From Saccoglossus kowalevskii (lineage: Eukaryota > Hemichordata > Enteropneusta > Harrimaniidae), in contig NW_003122411.1 of the NCBI RefSeq assembly GCF_000003605.2, positions 638,633 through 695,513 on the forward strand: a DNA stretch of 56,881 nucleotides, given 5' to 3'. The notes beneath the pieces were generated by a model that did not search any database, was not told the origin of the DNA, and saw only the letters and a list, made by a program, of their open reading frames with translations. Position numbers and translations under genes: made by a program. Below are positions 12,482 to 26,684 of the stretch, in pieces (positions within the stretch are counted from its first letter, which is position 1; each line of letters begins with the position of its first letter).

Positions 12482-13200
12482 ACGAACACTGATATTTGCA
12501 TGCATGTACGTGTAACAATAATCTTCCGTATCTTTTGTACTTTTATGGAAATGTAGGGGCCAGATTTTATTCAAGTGCACCAATGTATATATATAAATAT
12601 AAAACACCTTTCTTTTTCTTTGTAAATTTCTTCTTTATTTTAATAACTCGCTATTTTTTGTTGTTTGCCTCTGTTCATGGTAAAACTAGGGAACGGCTCA
12701 CTCGGAAACTTTAATGCGAACAAACGAACTGATCTATTTGTTTTTTTGGCTTTTACATTTCAGAGAGTTACTATGATCCACCTCTGCTCAGATGGTAGCT
12801 TCCAGATTCCAGAGAAAATTTATCCCTTTAAAAGACTATGTGTGAGACTGAACGAAACTGACATCTCGTCCACGGTGTTAAGTTTCAAATGTTTATTTCA
12901 AAACAGAGAGAGAGAGGAGAGAAAAAAAACATTGAAGCGTTAGTCGTTCCGGCGCTGTAGATATTTCAATTTTTTTCTACATTTTCTCCCGTCTCAGACA
13001 TGAAGACAATTTATTTGTTACACCCTTTTTACGGGAAAGTCGTCCTTCAGCCGATGTTTTTGTCTTTATTTATTTAATATTGTTATATTTTGTTAGTCTT
13101 TTAAACTTTTGTCTATATATATTTTAGATATAGTATGTTTAGCGATTGTGATTGGGAGGCGTCGATTGTACGTGTAAACAGTTCGTTTTCGCTAACTCAC
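12482..13200 (+). other. probable FoxA 3' untranslated region and flank
   Basis: AT-rich, T-run-rich DNA immediately after the FoxA stop, without coding potential. No clean AATAAA was seen close to the stop. Variant signals such as TATAAATATAAAA (about 12591-12603) and ATTTATTT-type AU-rich elements (about 13067-13078) are present. The true polyadenylation site cannot be fixed by eye. Confidence 0.35.
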
Positions 13201-16200
13201 GGTTCGTTCACACCACAACAAAACTCGCATGGTTTCTAGTCGGCGGCGACTCGCTAAATGCACATTGCTGATACTGATCTGTGGAGAACCCCACTATGTG
13301 CCATTCCAGTCAATCCATTATTGTATTTATTTTTTAAAAAAAAGTAATTTTGGCTGTTTTTTTATTTTTATTCAGTCAGTTCCGGGGCAATCAATACGTT
13401 TATTTTTACTGATTTTCAATTTTCTACCCTTTAAAAAATTTGGGCCAACCTCTCGATGTTAGTCATTTGAGTCTGCGCTTCGTGGTGGTTTTACGTTTTT
13501 ATAGAAAAAATAGAAAGGTGTATATTTCTCTTTTATCTTTGAACTTTTCGCAAAAAAGGGGTCTGTAAAAAAAATGTGCCAAATGTAGCCCAATTTCAGT
13601 TTTAAAGGCGACATACTTTTTAAAACAGTGTTGAAAAAAAATCGTCTTGTTCCTTTTAAACATCTTTGATAAATTAAAGTTTCACAGGTATCAACTTTTA
13701 TTTCTTTGCAACGTCTTGCTTGTGTGTGTGATTGTACGATGAATGTTGACTCACCCAGTTGAAATGTAACACACAATGTACCACATGCCCACCATCCTGA
13801 GATTTCGAAATTTACACAAAATACATGAGACGATGGCGGGAAACTACATCCCCCGCCCTCATATGAAATCATTTCTGGTACAGCATGAGTTTATGCTTTG
13901 TAATCCCTCCCCCATGTTTGTTTTAGTTGACATTTTCCCTCTGACAGCATTGATGAAAAGCGGTGACAATAATCCGTCTCCATCGACCGTTGCTAGGCAG
14001 GGTGGTGGTTACTGCGTATTCTTTATGATATCGTAGCTGATATCAACATTAATGATTAACTCGGGCCTGTAAAGACAAATCGCATTTCGCCATCTCAGAT
14101 CAGCCGATAAAATTAAGTGAGAACTGACCCCCCATAGCCTTCGGTGTGATGGTGAATGATAAGAACGACTGACGTCATGCCAATTTTGTCCACGAGGTGG
14201 TTGTGGCCGACCGATGTAGCGAGCAGGTTTATTTGAGTATATGTGTCCCCGCTGAAAAAAAGCTTAGCGATCGCTGTTTTCTAAATGAGGATTTCTTGCA
14301 CCTTTGTTAAGTGCTTCACGGTTCCGCGTATAATTCGACACGAGTTACCTTTTCAGGGGCCCATTCTCGCAACGAAAATGCAAACAAATTCAATCTTCGA
14401 GTGTAAATATATACAAATGTTGTACATGTACTTATTCAAGGGTCGGGGTGCTAGAATGGGAACCAGCCAAGCTAGGTATTATGGTTACACGAAAGCGGTG
14501 TGTTGTTTCAAATTCATCGATCTCGGAACAACGCCGTCGCGATGTAGTTTTAAAGACGTTCTCCGAATTGCTGCGCTTGGTATGATTTTTTCCCCTGTCC
14601 GTTTCCTTCCAGAGTACAAGTATTACACCCCGAATCTTCACAGTAATATAATTCTGGGAATCACAAATATGTATGTAGGTGTTCGTTCAAACACGGCCGT
14701 TGAACAGTTATTTTCTATTATTCAACGGTGTTGAACTGCAGGGGAACTCGCCAGGGATCGCGACGCTTATTGCCAAATAAAATAGGTTAATTGGGAAGAT
14801 ATTGGACTGAAAAACACGTCTTGGAATTTGCCAATATATACCGGCAAATTTGCCTTGCGGGAGAATACAATGAAATCCCGAGAATATAACTCTGAACGGA
14901 AACGACACAAATGAGAACTAATGTGTAATTTCCACACCGACTCGCATGGCGTGTTAGACTGCATATTCGGATGCAAAGTGTATGTTTTTAAACAGGTAGT
15001 CAGATATAGTAGAACCGAATACACGTCTATCGGTGCCTGTGATCACTAAGTCCGCATTTAAAAACACAAAATGCTGACAAATCGCCTTTTCCTGTCCTTG
15101 TAGTGTAAAATTACCCTCGGTCCTATTAAATGCACACCGCGGCATTTCCCACAAACAAAAGAGTACACAGTCGCTCGTTCATTGCCCCTTAATATTTCAA
15201 TAAAAACGGGGGATCTTGATGTCACTTGGCAGTGGTGTCAATTTCATGACGTACCCTATAGTAAAAAAAAACGACGAATAATCGAGTGAAAACAGGGTGT
15301 ATTTTAACCTGACCGGTATAACTGACAATTAAGTGTGTGTTTTTTTTTCTCAAAATATGGTAAATTTTCACGACAATTTCAATGGACTGAAATCAACAAA
15401 TGAAATCAACTCGCAATACTGAAAAAAAACTATGGGAATTACGCTTGCGAACACTATTTCTTTCTGCTATAAAAAAAACACTTGACTTGGTTTAAAATTA
15501 GCATAGAGGGAAACACATTGTAAATATTTGGTACGGCTATCAATAGGTCAAAGGTCGAACTCCATTCGTGTGTTCATTGCAATCGAACCATATTTCACAA
15601 GTAACGCAACACACCTGTGTAGAACACTTGATGACTTTAATTTCTTAATTTGTCAGAACCACGGTGACACGCTGTTTTACATACCTGGTCGATTTCAAAA
15701 CCACAACATGAAATAAGCCGTTTATTCTCTCTTCTTGCTCTCTGCAACTCACCGTACTTTCGACAAGAAGGAGAGGGGTGGGGCTCACTATCAACACGAC
15801 GGGGTGTACAGTACTCAAATCGCTTCAAATCGACTCTTTCCGTGTGGTCACCGAACCCGCCAAAAAAAGACGCAGTTGTTTGTACCGAGCAACTATATTA
15901 GTAAACGATGTCGTTGTCGTTATTATTATTATTTCTTTGTACCAATAAAACACTATATGCAAGAATATTATACACATACGATGCCCGTCGTTGGACTCCG
16001 TACACGGAACATAAATCGGCCCGGCCCGTCTCAGTTAGTCGTCGAGTATCTACGCTGCGTTGTAAACATTCATGCCGCGAAAGGGATAAACCATGCAACT
16101 TTGGCTCCGATCGTTGAGGTTGTAAATATGTATGAGGCGGATAATAGTATTTGCTACATGGCGTTAGCGTTTATTCCCATTGAGTTTATTGAATCTAAGG

Positions 16201-16272
16201 CTGATACGAATATAATGGCAGGCATGAAACCAGATTTTACGAAAACAAAACAAAATAACATTAAATAAAAAT

Positions 16273-16274
<2 letters not shown>

Positions 16275-16326
<52 letters not shown>
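16275..16326. repeat. (AT)n microsatellite
   Basis: Uninterrupted AT dinucleotide run of about 26 units. It starts a few bases after an AATAAA. Likely polymorphic. Confidence 0.95.
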
Positions 16327-16328
<2 letters not shown>

Positions 16329-17042
16329 TGTGTACTACTGCAACAGTTTCATTCAATTTCGTGCCTCATATGAATGTCTAACACTAATTTTGGATTCGAG
16401 TTTCAATCGCGACCGCACACATTTTGAAAATTGTACTGTTATGAAATTAACATCATACTTGCGAAAATTGGTAGGTCTAATTATAGGTGTTAATATTTTG
16501 CATGTACTGCGCAAGTCGGATCTGTTTCATATTGGGCGCTTGACAAAAATTATGCCCACTGAACTCGTATTAAATAAAACAATATTTATGTTTGCTTATT
16601 TCTCAAATTGTTTACATTCTAAATATATGTACATGTTGTTTAAATGTATAATATATACTATATATATACCTTGATGCGTGAGGTTTATTTAACGACGTGC
16701 ATTCTCTAACAACTCCAGTGCGTACTAATAGAATATTCCGGGGTATATGAGGTAATCATTAGCATAAATGTGTGTCGGCCCATGCCATCACTTATAATAG
16801 CACAGTAAATATCCCCGACAAGTTGTGTTTTTTTGTTATCGGAGACAAATAATCAAACTTCGCTATAAGTACGCTTTGAAGGACGGAGTCATCGGTATCG
16901 CACCTCGCTGTTTATCTACCGTGACTGTAGTGTTTCGGCAACCCCGCTGTTGTTTTTATTGGTGGGCGGCGGAGATGTCTTTATTCTAAAAAGTCGCGAA
17001 AAGTAAACTTACAAATTAGACGGTAAATGGCTCTCAATAAAA

Positions 17043-17063
17043 CAATTAGGGACTTCCTAATTG
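17043..17063. promoter_or_regulatory. inverted homeodomain-type sites
   Basis: CAATTAGG and CCTAATTG form perfect 8-bp inverted arms around a 5-bp spacer. Each arm holds the ATTA core bound by homeodomain proteins. Palindromic spacing of this kind suits a dimer, but there is no direct evidence of function. Confidence 0.25.
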
Positions 17064-18847
17064 TCCTTTTTCACGAATGCTCGGCCACCGACGTCGTCTT
17101 GACAGTCTAGAAACAATGGAGTTCTATAGAAAAAATGAACTGAAACCGCTATCTATTATTCTGAACACGTTGGACAACAATTGTTTTTTATGTCTGTGGT
17201 TTTTTTGGGACCACGGTGCTAAAGACTTGGCTATTATTCGTACACACCCAACTGTGACCTCCGTGATTTGAAAAAAAAAATCACTCGCGTGGCTATATCT
17301 GCCATTTTAAACTTGCATCAGTTAGACTTGAAACAAAAACTTCTTCTTGCAAATGAGCGCCGATAGAAGTTTTAATGATGACGTCCCGCAATTTATACTT
17401 TAGTACGTCCTAAAAAAGTTTGACAAACTATTACAAGACAAAATACATACAAAAAGAACGTTTCGTGGTTTATATAGTGGTGTTACATATCACATCCCGT
17501 CGATACTTTGGAACACCGCCATTGCCCTTGTATGCATGTTGGTGAATTGTTGTTTTCGATTTTTTTTAAGAATAAGGCGACCCCGGAAAAGAGCATGATA
17601 TACATCATCACGCGAGGCTTATGACACGGGCACATCTCAGTTGTTGTGTCGATGACCAGTATAACTACCCAATATTTTATTTGTGTTCGCTTCCCGATAA
17701 GCGACATATGCTAACTGTGGCTTATCGTCAACGTGACCTTTTCCACTAATTGTATTTGTTTTGTTCTTATAAATCGAGCAATATTGCCGATCTCCATCCC
17801 TGGAGCCTGAGAACCTATTCCGTACCCTGTCCTGCTGGGTCACCTGGCCAAGAAATACCTACCGCCTTTCATACGAGGTCCGTTGTATTTACGCGTATGG
17901 AGTGTATGCCCCCAATAAATTACCAGGTGTCCATTTTACTCCAGGGGGGCGTTCTACCTTCACATCACGTCAGTGCCAGTGATTTATCTGGCATCTGGCA
18001 CATTGCTGTACACTTCTTTATCCCCGTTAAAACAACCCCCTTTCGTCAAAAATATGCAGTACGACCCTTTTATGCGATGACTCATCGAAGTTCAATGAAC
18101 TCTAAAAGTATCCCCCCCTCCCCTCTCTCCTCTCATCACACTTCAAGTGGCTTGAGGAAATGACCATATGCGTTGTTTTTATTAGTACCGGTAGTATGGC
18201 TTTCAACGGTACACGCCGAAGTTCCGCCTTCCGTTTCAAAGCTCGCTAAGCGCATACGAAAAACGCCCACGGAAAGATGGAAGGAATCACTTGACAACCT
18301 GGGATATCCACACCATGACTGGGCGTATATCGGTGACAGGTGTATAGCGAGTGTATTGTGCGTCACCCGTGTTCGCACCCGTTGACAGGTTGTATCTGAA
18401 GCGACAAAGTTATGCCCTTCGTGATATCGGAGAGTAGCTACGGATAAACCGACCCAGTTGCCCCGTTCAGACACCGGTCACTGACTCTGAGAGTAGACGT
18501 TAAGAAAATAATACGGAGCTCATATTTATTGCCGTTTGGCTATGTTATAAAAACAAAACTTCACACATGTAATCGTTATCCATAGTTATCTATACACATA
18601 TAGGAAAAATAGAGTGGCGTTTAACATTTGTTGTTTGTGATCATCTTTTTCTAGTATTCCTAAACTGTGCGTGTTCGTATCACCTTTATCCCCCCCCCCC
18701 GTAAAGCGAACGCGAACAGCAACGATACCGTTAACATGTCCGTGAGAAAACATTGGATATGACGAATTTCACTATCGGGGTAACAACACACGATAACAAA
18801 CGAGATGAGTAAATAGATACGACAAGGTGTGTAAACTATGAGAGGCA

Positions 18848-18863
18848 GAGAGAGAGAGAGAGA
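18848..18863. repeat. (AG)n microsatellite
   Basis: Short AG dinucleotide run of about eight units. Confidence 0.85.
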
Positions 18864-21800
18864 AAAAAGTCACACATCGCGGCCCAGGTGTCATGCCAAC
18901 AAACTTGACCGAATATACCACATGAACGTGACAGAATAAGAAAGCCCTCATAATACAGAGAACCGAATTCCCAGGTAAAACGCTCGGGGTATTCAGCATC
19001 AGCAAACACGGGACAATCGAAAATACTTCGCGAACAATAAGTTCTACCGTACTGTATGCAAATTCTAAAGTGTCAAATGTCTCAAGTTACATCCAACAGT
19101 GCTCCGGCCTATCACTGACTCCCTACAAAGAACACACACGTTGTACCCGTGTCATCGAGGGGAGGGCAGTGACGTGATTCTGACAATAGATTCCCGACAA
19201 CGTTTTTTCCCCTTTATTGAAATGAACAATATTGAAATATACTCATGAACAGGGTTTTTTTCCAATACAGCCATCACGTACAGATGTTACTTTACAATCG
19301 CTATGTTTACTTTTGTTATCACAATATTAAAATGGAATAATTCACGATTTTATTGTTGGGGGGATGTCGGGTGGGGGTGGGGGTCAAAATATGAGATGAA
19401 AAAAAATCCCTCTGCCAACATTTTTAGACTTTTTAATTTTTAAATTCAATATAGTTGAATGTGTAATAACGATAATAGCATGTGTTCAGCTACCGGCCCC
19501 ATCTGATCTGTCTGTAAACCGCGCTTAAGTGGCTTCTCACAACGACAATTTCAGGCCGAATTTGCCTTCAGTGCAAATATTACATTTCTATCGGTGTTGT
19601 TTTTCAAACCCCCTCTATCAGGGTATTTTTCTTTCTTGACTAGCCACTCCAGAAGCCAGCTCAAATAGTCAAGCTTTTTTTTTCGTTGAGTAGGCGATGA
19701 GAAGTTTTATTTCGCAGCAAAGTCAACAGTATAAGACGGGAACTCAAATAAAAAATGTAATATATAACGAAGTGCCAGTTTCCATTTGTTTTAGACGCAA
19801 ACTTCAAATATTAGGTCGAAAGTGTTTATAGAACCGTCGGCGTTTGCACAGTTGCACCAGTCGCGCCCTGTAGTCGGCCGTGGAAAGAGCCGCTGCTCGT
19901 TCCAGGTTGTCAGAACGAGTATTTTTTTTGGTTATCGCCACGGAACCCGCCCGGTAAAAAAAAACTTCGAAGTACTGGTTGGCGTGGGGGAAGCGGTCTA
20001 TTGAGCTGCCTCGATCATCTGGTATGTTAAGAATGGTTACGTGCCCGATCTGCGTTGTTGTGTGATTCAAATGAACCAGCACTGACCAGCCTTATTTAGT
20101 TTCCCCTCTTCTCACGCCTATTCTCCGGCCATTCTTGACGAGGAGTTCACGGCCAGGCGCCTGTACGCTTGCCGCATCACTAAGAAAACTCAGTACAAGG
20201 TAGGGATACCATTGAAAGAGATGATTTTAGATTTTGATGGGGTTCGTGTATTCGCGTCTCAAAGTGGACAAAAGGGTTGCCTGCATGCCCGGGACACTCA
20301 CCTAATACACAACAAATTAAGATACAATACGTCTTTTCTGACACCGTAAAAATAATATAATTTTAACAGCGTCATAAGCAGGCCAACCAGCTATTAAAAA
20401 CAACCGCTAATTTGGGGCGCATTTGCTCATATGTGTTCATTCAATTCGTCGTCACCAACCGGTACATTTTTCGGTCGTCAAGTAAACGATGTGAACGACG
20501 TGCCGATCTAGTCCACACCATGGCGCCGTCTGCTATTTCCTGTACCAGGTCATCAACATCGGACCCCCTAAAAACATGTGTTTCTTTTTTTATATCACAA
20601 ATTCAAATTTATATATTCCAACCACATATATACGATATATTGGTTTGACTAAAGATCGGTATATTGCAATATTACAATACATTATTTTTCAAACTTATTA
20701 ATTTTTTCTGGATTGTACACGAAGAAAAAGGTGACATTGTTATTAAAAAACAACTTATCGCGCCAACAGCTACGACCAATCGCGTATTAATTGGTTGAAA
20801 ATCGCATAACGGATGTGACAGCGAGCAATAACCATCACACAACTCGGCGTCTGCTTGACAGCAATATTTAACATTAGACATGGAATTATATTCTGTAATT
20901 TTTTCATATATATAATTCGTTCACTCACAGTCATCCGGCAACGACCTTTGTTCCTAACAAACCGATAAATCATGAAAATTGTAATCGACAATCCATAAAC
21001 GAACTCCATAATTCACATGTAGATTTCTCTGCATTTAATGATATGTGTCATTCTGTCTGAGTTTCACGGCAGATATTTTTTTATTTATTTCTGACGCAAT
21101 CGTTATTCTGTTAATGGTAAAAGAAGTGACGAAACTTCGCCGTGAAGAATAATATTCGTTTTAAATTAAGCCGGATTATCGGTGACAATTTGTATCACGA
21201 GTTCAACTTAATTATACAAAAGAGAAACTTGATACAAACACCGATTTTTTAAAATGTCATAAAACACTAAGCTATAGGGGATGAAAACAAAAATGAGAAT
21301 AACACCCATATTTTCTCCCAATAAATTTTGTCAGCTAAAATAATTAATTTTCATTACATCTGTACAATAATTATACAATTTGTCAGTTGAGTTGGCATTC
21401 CAATCATTTTCTCGAATTAAACTCGGGGTAAAATAACTGGAAGGGGGAATAGAAGTGTCACAAAGATAGTCAGCTGAATAAATTACAGTAAAAAAATATA
21501 ATAACCGTTACAGACAACCGTCTTGACGATGAGGATACACATGCCTGGTGCGCTTAACGTCATATTAAGAATTCATAACTCCACAAATAAAATAGACGCC
21601 TCTGAATACATTTAAGACTAACAAATTAATCGAGTTTTAATACGGCTGTTATTTTCTAATGATAAACTGCGGCGGTGGGTACGGCTATGTACAATTGGAA
21701 GGACGGTCATAGATTCCACATTGGCGGGGTTCACTGTACCGGGCATTTGACCCAGTATGGAGCTTAAATAAGCTCAATAGGTCAGTCATCGATTTTGCAG

Positions 21801-24382
21801 ATAATTCGTTGTATTCACGCTGCAGGCTTGGACCATTGGGAGATCAATAAATTTGATAATTCCGTTAACCGTGTCCGTATTCGGCACTGTTCTATCATCG
21901 GGATTTGTTGTTTTTAGTTGTGAAGTTTTTCTGCCAATGTTACATCGGCTTTCGGGTGTGTGCTGGTTCCCTTTGGCATTGTTTTCCATTTGTTCGGATA
22001 ATTCTTCATTCCACTAAATACGTTCAGAGTGAGTTGGAAAGACGTTTTATTATATTCTCAGAGGGTGACTGTTCTCACACCAGTTTACTGTAACGTCATG
22101 GACAGCTGGCTGCCCGATTGTGCTCTTTGCAGACGAGAAAGAAAACAAGTGCATTTAGGACGAGTTTTTCTTCTTTCTTTTAAAAAAACAACAACCATGT
22201 CTGGAATGTCGAAACCTTTTAGAGTACTCTAAATTTTATTTTTTTTCTATGCATTAGAATGAAAACACAGGCAAAACAAAGCGCGAGTTTTTGAAAATGT
22301 ACTATCCGCCATCTTTGCTCAAAAAAGCAGTACACAATCGAACTCATTCAGCGGTGGGTTTGGGTGATGTTGTGGTGTGTAGAATTCTGCTAATTTCGAC
22401 TGAAGCAATATCGATCTAATAACTTTCAGTTCCCAGGAAAAAATACGTGCCCGAGGCGTTTTTTCCAAAGCCGTCTCATGTTCTATGCGGCCCGGCATAG
22501 GTGTGTGCGTCGTACGAACGAACGAAAAAGAGCGGAAAACACGAAGGTAAAACATGCATTTCACATATTTGCCAGGCGAACTAAACAAATTCTTGACCCA
22601 CTGCGAACAGGTTACGATATTAAAGAGCGATAAAATGTACAAAAATAAACCCAAATTACAATTTACATGATTTAGCCCGTTTCTAGCAAGTACGAGTGAA
22701 TACTCGTCCAGTATTTTGCTGAGCATCGGTTACAAAAACACGTCACCCGGTATAAATAATGGCTCGTGTTTTGAAACTGGCGTTCTAACTTTACGCTGTT
22801 CTTTCGGTTATTAAATTATTGCCCAGATTTTGTTATATAGAAATTTGTGATATTTGCCGATCATTGTGGGGACTTAATAAGATCTAAACTGATGAAACGG
22901 GTAGGGCTTTTAATAGAAGGAATTTTCTAAATGAAATTAAGACATTTTTAATAAGTGTATTACGGCGTACAACGTGTCTAATTCATGAGTCACCGATAAG
23001 CTGGGATTTTAGGTAATATTTGATCAAACCAAGATGGTGAGGAGATAAGGGAATTAGAGTTTGTGATCTAGTTAGAGAACAAAAATAGACGAATTGAATA
23101 TTTAATGTGACGAACACAGTCATGCTCATAACATGGCGACACGACGGGTTTCGGCTTCATGGCCAGTCCTTCATTGTGAGTATTTCGCCAAGGCGAAATT
23201 CCGCGACGATGACGACCTCCAGAAAAGACGTTTTTTGTGTCGGTTAGGTGTACCTCAAAGGGATAATTTTTTGTTAGCATCGACACGTGATTTGGATGAA
23301 GATAATCCACGCAATTAAAGCGTAAATACAGGTTGTTGTTTTTGGGGATAGGATTACGTTAATATGCATTGTTCGAACGTTTCTTAAAAATCAGGAGATA
23401 ATTATAAAATGTTTTGACTTTGAACAGATAAAATAGTAAAGTTTAAAATATATGTAATTACATTTAACGCCAAGATTTGAAACAACAACAACAAAAAAGG
23501 AACCCTACAACAACAAACAGAGCTATAACTTGATGTCTTGATAGGGAGATAATTTTACACCCCAAACAATCCAAGTTCGTGTGTTTGTTTGTTGTATGCA
23601 ATACTCGTCGTCTTATTATTAGAACCACTTCTTCTAGTAACCGTGTTAGAACGGTTTAAAAGCTAAGATATGTTTGTGGTGGTTCTGTAAGAATCAATTC
23701 GCGGAGAATGTGTACATTTCACGTTATTGACACGGAGGCTGCTGATATGAAATATACAAGGCAGTGTGGCAGTCGTGGATTTGTGTAAATTTACACCTGT
23801 TGTTTTCTGAAGCACAACATCAACAAAAACTTCACGTTAACCGTAACACGACCTCAAAAGTTACGGTTCAGTCGACAATTTCGTGTTGTAGAAAGGCGCT
23901 GTTATGTATAAACGCTATATACAACGAATAATGACAACGTAAAACAGTCTGAACAACGTCCACACGGTGAACAAGAAACCCAATCAACCGGTGCAGTGAA
24001 AACCCTTATATATTTTTCATCGATTTTTCAACATGGATGCGTTTAGTTTTTTAAAGCTCGCAGTTTCAGACAAGCGTTTTTTTGCAAGACACGTAGTGTG
24101 TGTTCTTTGCATTATTAACGCTCGAGCTACCGCGACAACAAAGCTAAGTAAGTACGGCCCGCGCTTCAACAGCCTCCATGTTCCGATGTCGTCCCACCAT
24201 TTACACTCGTGGACGGCATTTATATGTATAAAGGCAAACCCTGTCCTTGTTGTTTTAACAAAGGATATTTACACACCATCATTTGATTTAGAAATTCAGC
24301 CAATTCAACGAATTCGTGCCAAATCATGAGAAAAATGCGGACATGCTCAGGAGTGCACTGACATATTAATTTCCCAATGAAG

Positions 24383-24386
<4 letters not shown>

Positions 24387-24413
<27 letters not shown>
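24387..24413. repeat. poly(A) tract
   Basis: Run of 27 A. No upstream retroposed gene or SINE body with a target-site duplication was recognised beside it, so it is recorded only as a homopolymer. Confidence 0.9.
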
Positions 24414-26590
24414 CTGACCGGAAACACGCAGGAGAAAAAAATTCGACTTATACAGAAGGCCGAATTGACATATTCAATGATGACAATATCAGTTTTCTTC
24501 TTATTATTCTTCTAATAAGGGAGAAAAACCGTACCCACATGAGTCCGATATTTGTTTTCATATAATAAAAAAATATTATCTAAATATGTTCGCCAGCCGA
24601 AACAAATACTTGGCAGAAATTCCAGATCAAATGCAGATCTACTGAGATGTTTCACCACCTCACCAATACGATATCTGTACCAACAAACCAAACAAATAAA
24701 ATAAAATATAATTTACATCGTTTTCCCGGGACTGTCAAACCCCGTGAAGGCAACGATGACCTTTCTCGCAGCTATTTAGTTAGTAAACTCTTTCTTTTTT
24801 TTTATCAAAGACTAAAATACAAGATATTATAAACAACAAACATTTGTACTCATTATCATAGTAGGAAAAATATCAGATTCAATGTGAAAATGAATATCTA
24901 AAAGTTGCTCTCATTTATATTTTTCGTTTAATAACGATCATGACAATCACCCAGTAGTATACTTGGATATCAATTATTAGTTACAACATGCCTTGCTATG
25001 AAGTTTCTAGATTAATATCGCCCAAACCCCTCAAGCTGCTGTCAACGAATAAGTTTGTTTTGGTTCTTGAGGTATTTATTTTGTTTGCTTCAAGCAATCG
25101 TAAGGTTCTACTTCCGGTAAAAAATATATATATTACTTTGTACGCAGAATAAGAATAGAAATAAAAAAAAAAAACTTGCTGTGCAAATATATTAACAAAT
25201 TCGGGCTAAAGTCCGGGGAAACCTAGGGTTATATTGACAAACCTGATCGTTGTGTGTGTAAAAAAAAATCTTAATGTGTATAAACTTCTAAACAGTTTTA
25301 AATCAAGTGGATCAACCTGTGCCACATAGAAACGTTCTTCTCTATGTTCGTGAATTTTCGTTCGTAGGTATACCTTTATATATGCAATATAGACGTCTAT
25401 AACCACTGTCAAGCCGTGTGAAATACATTTCTAGAAGAAGTGTTGCATTTCGTGGGTATATCCCCTGCTTGCGTGCTTATCAGGAGAAAAACAAACATGC
25501 CGCTTGCAGACTGTGTATGCTCTGTTTCTTCACTGTATACACAGAGTTATTCATTCCTTGCTTGAAATGTACACACTCGTACGGTTAGCCTGCCATTAGA
25601 ATTCCGCCATTCGACGGACTAAGACCATGCTTTTACCTCGAGTTCTGCCAGTTTCGGGTAAGTTCTTCATCACGAATCTGATCGTTTTATTCTCAAGTTG
25701 TACGGGGGTTTCTCGGTAACGCGGTAGCGATGGGACACGTGCTCCGCGCTGTAACGGGCAGGTGCAGGGCTTCGCATTAAGCAAAAAAAGCAGGCAACGC
25801 CCGAAGCCTGCGTGTGCGTGGCCTGATCTGTATGTCTTCGACGAGGACCGATACGTAGATTTACCACTCAACACCAGGCCCAAAACCACCAGTTTGTCAA
25901 ATAAACATATTATGGCAAGTTTTCGATTAAGAAAAAAGCAGCAAAACTGCAATAAATAACGAGACTATGTTCGATGGAAGTGCGAAACGCTCCATTTACG
26001 TCACTGACTGATACAGGTGTGTCCATTTTTTTTTCTCACCACAAGCTCAACAAACGTCAACGAATTCCAGTTCGCGGTGTCCAATTTCAATTGGTTTTAG
26101 TTAGCATTTTCCTCGGCCTTAACCGCCAGTTTCCGCATCGGTGTATTTCGCCGGGCGTATACCCCAGTTTAAGTAAGTGAGACAATGCCATGTTTTCGAT
26201 GACCGCGTTACTGTATAGCATTTAAAACGAGTGCGGGGAGAAAACATGGCGGCTCTCTGGAAGGCAACTCGAACACATATCCACCCTACCCTGTCTTCTG
26301 TGTAAATAAGGAAAGAAAACAAAATCTAATACACCTTAAAAGAAGACGACAGAGCAGGCGTGTCAAGTTTAATTTCCTCTCCCGGTGTAGGATATGTTTA
26401 CCGTGTAATATCGAAGGGAAAATGAAGACGACCTGCCAGTCGGAGCATTTTTAAGACAGTCACGTAGTTTTCTAAGCAGGACACACAGGTGTTTCATTGA
26501 GAGCGGCAGCTTCAAACGAAAAAAACTGTCGTCTGTCAAACAAAGAACATTCTCAGTCTTCAGCGTGTTTGGTCTTAAATACAGAACTTC

Positions 26591-26684
26591 CAACGAACCC
26601 ACAGACAAACCGTATGCTGTATGGCCAAGCTAATTTCAACGAACCCACGGACAAACTGTATGCTGTATGGCCAAGCTAATTTTT
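26591..26684. repeat. 47-bp tandem duplication
   Basis: The unit starting CAACGAACCCAC and ending near GCCAAGCTAATTT is present twice, at 26591-26637 and 26638-26684, with two substitutions. High identity implies a recent local duplication. No gene is affected. Confidence 0.9.

Noticed and set aside
14285-14734. 149-codon plus-strand ATG frame
   Set aside because: About one frame of this length is expected by chance in 57 kb at this composition. No recognisable domain or splice context.
22319-22726. 135-codon minus-strand frame
   Set aside because: Chance length, no conserved motif, no acceptable start or splice context.
24387-24413. Poly(A) tract considered as the tail of a processed pseudogene or SINE
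   Set aside because: Upstream sequence has no gene similarity and no flanking target-site duplication was found.
25596-25952. Overlapping open frames in a GC-richer patch, considered as a transposon coding remnant
   Set aside because: No transposase, reverse-transcriptase or integrase motif could be found in any frame.
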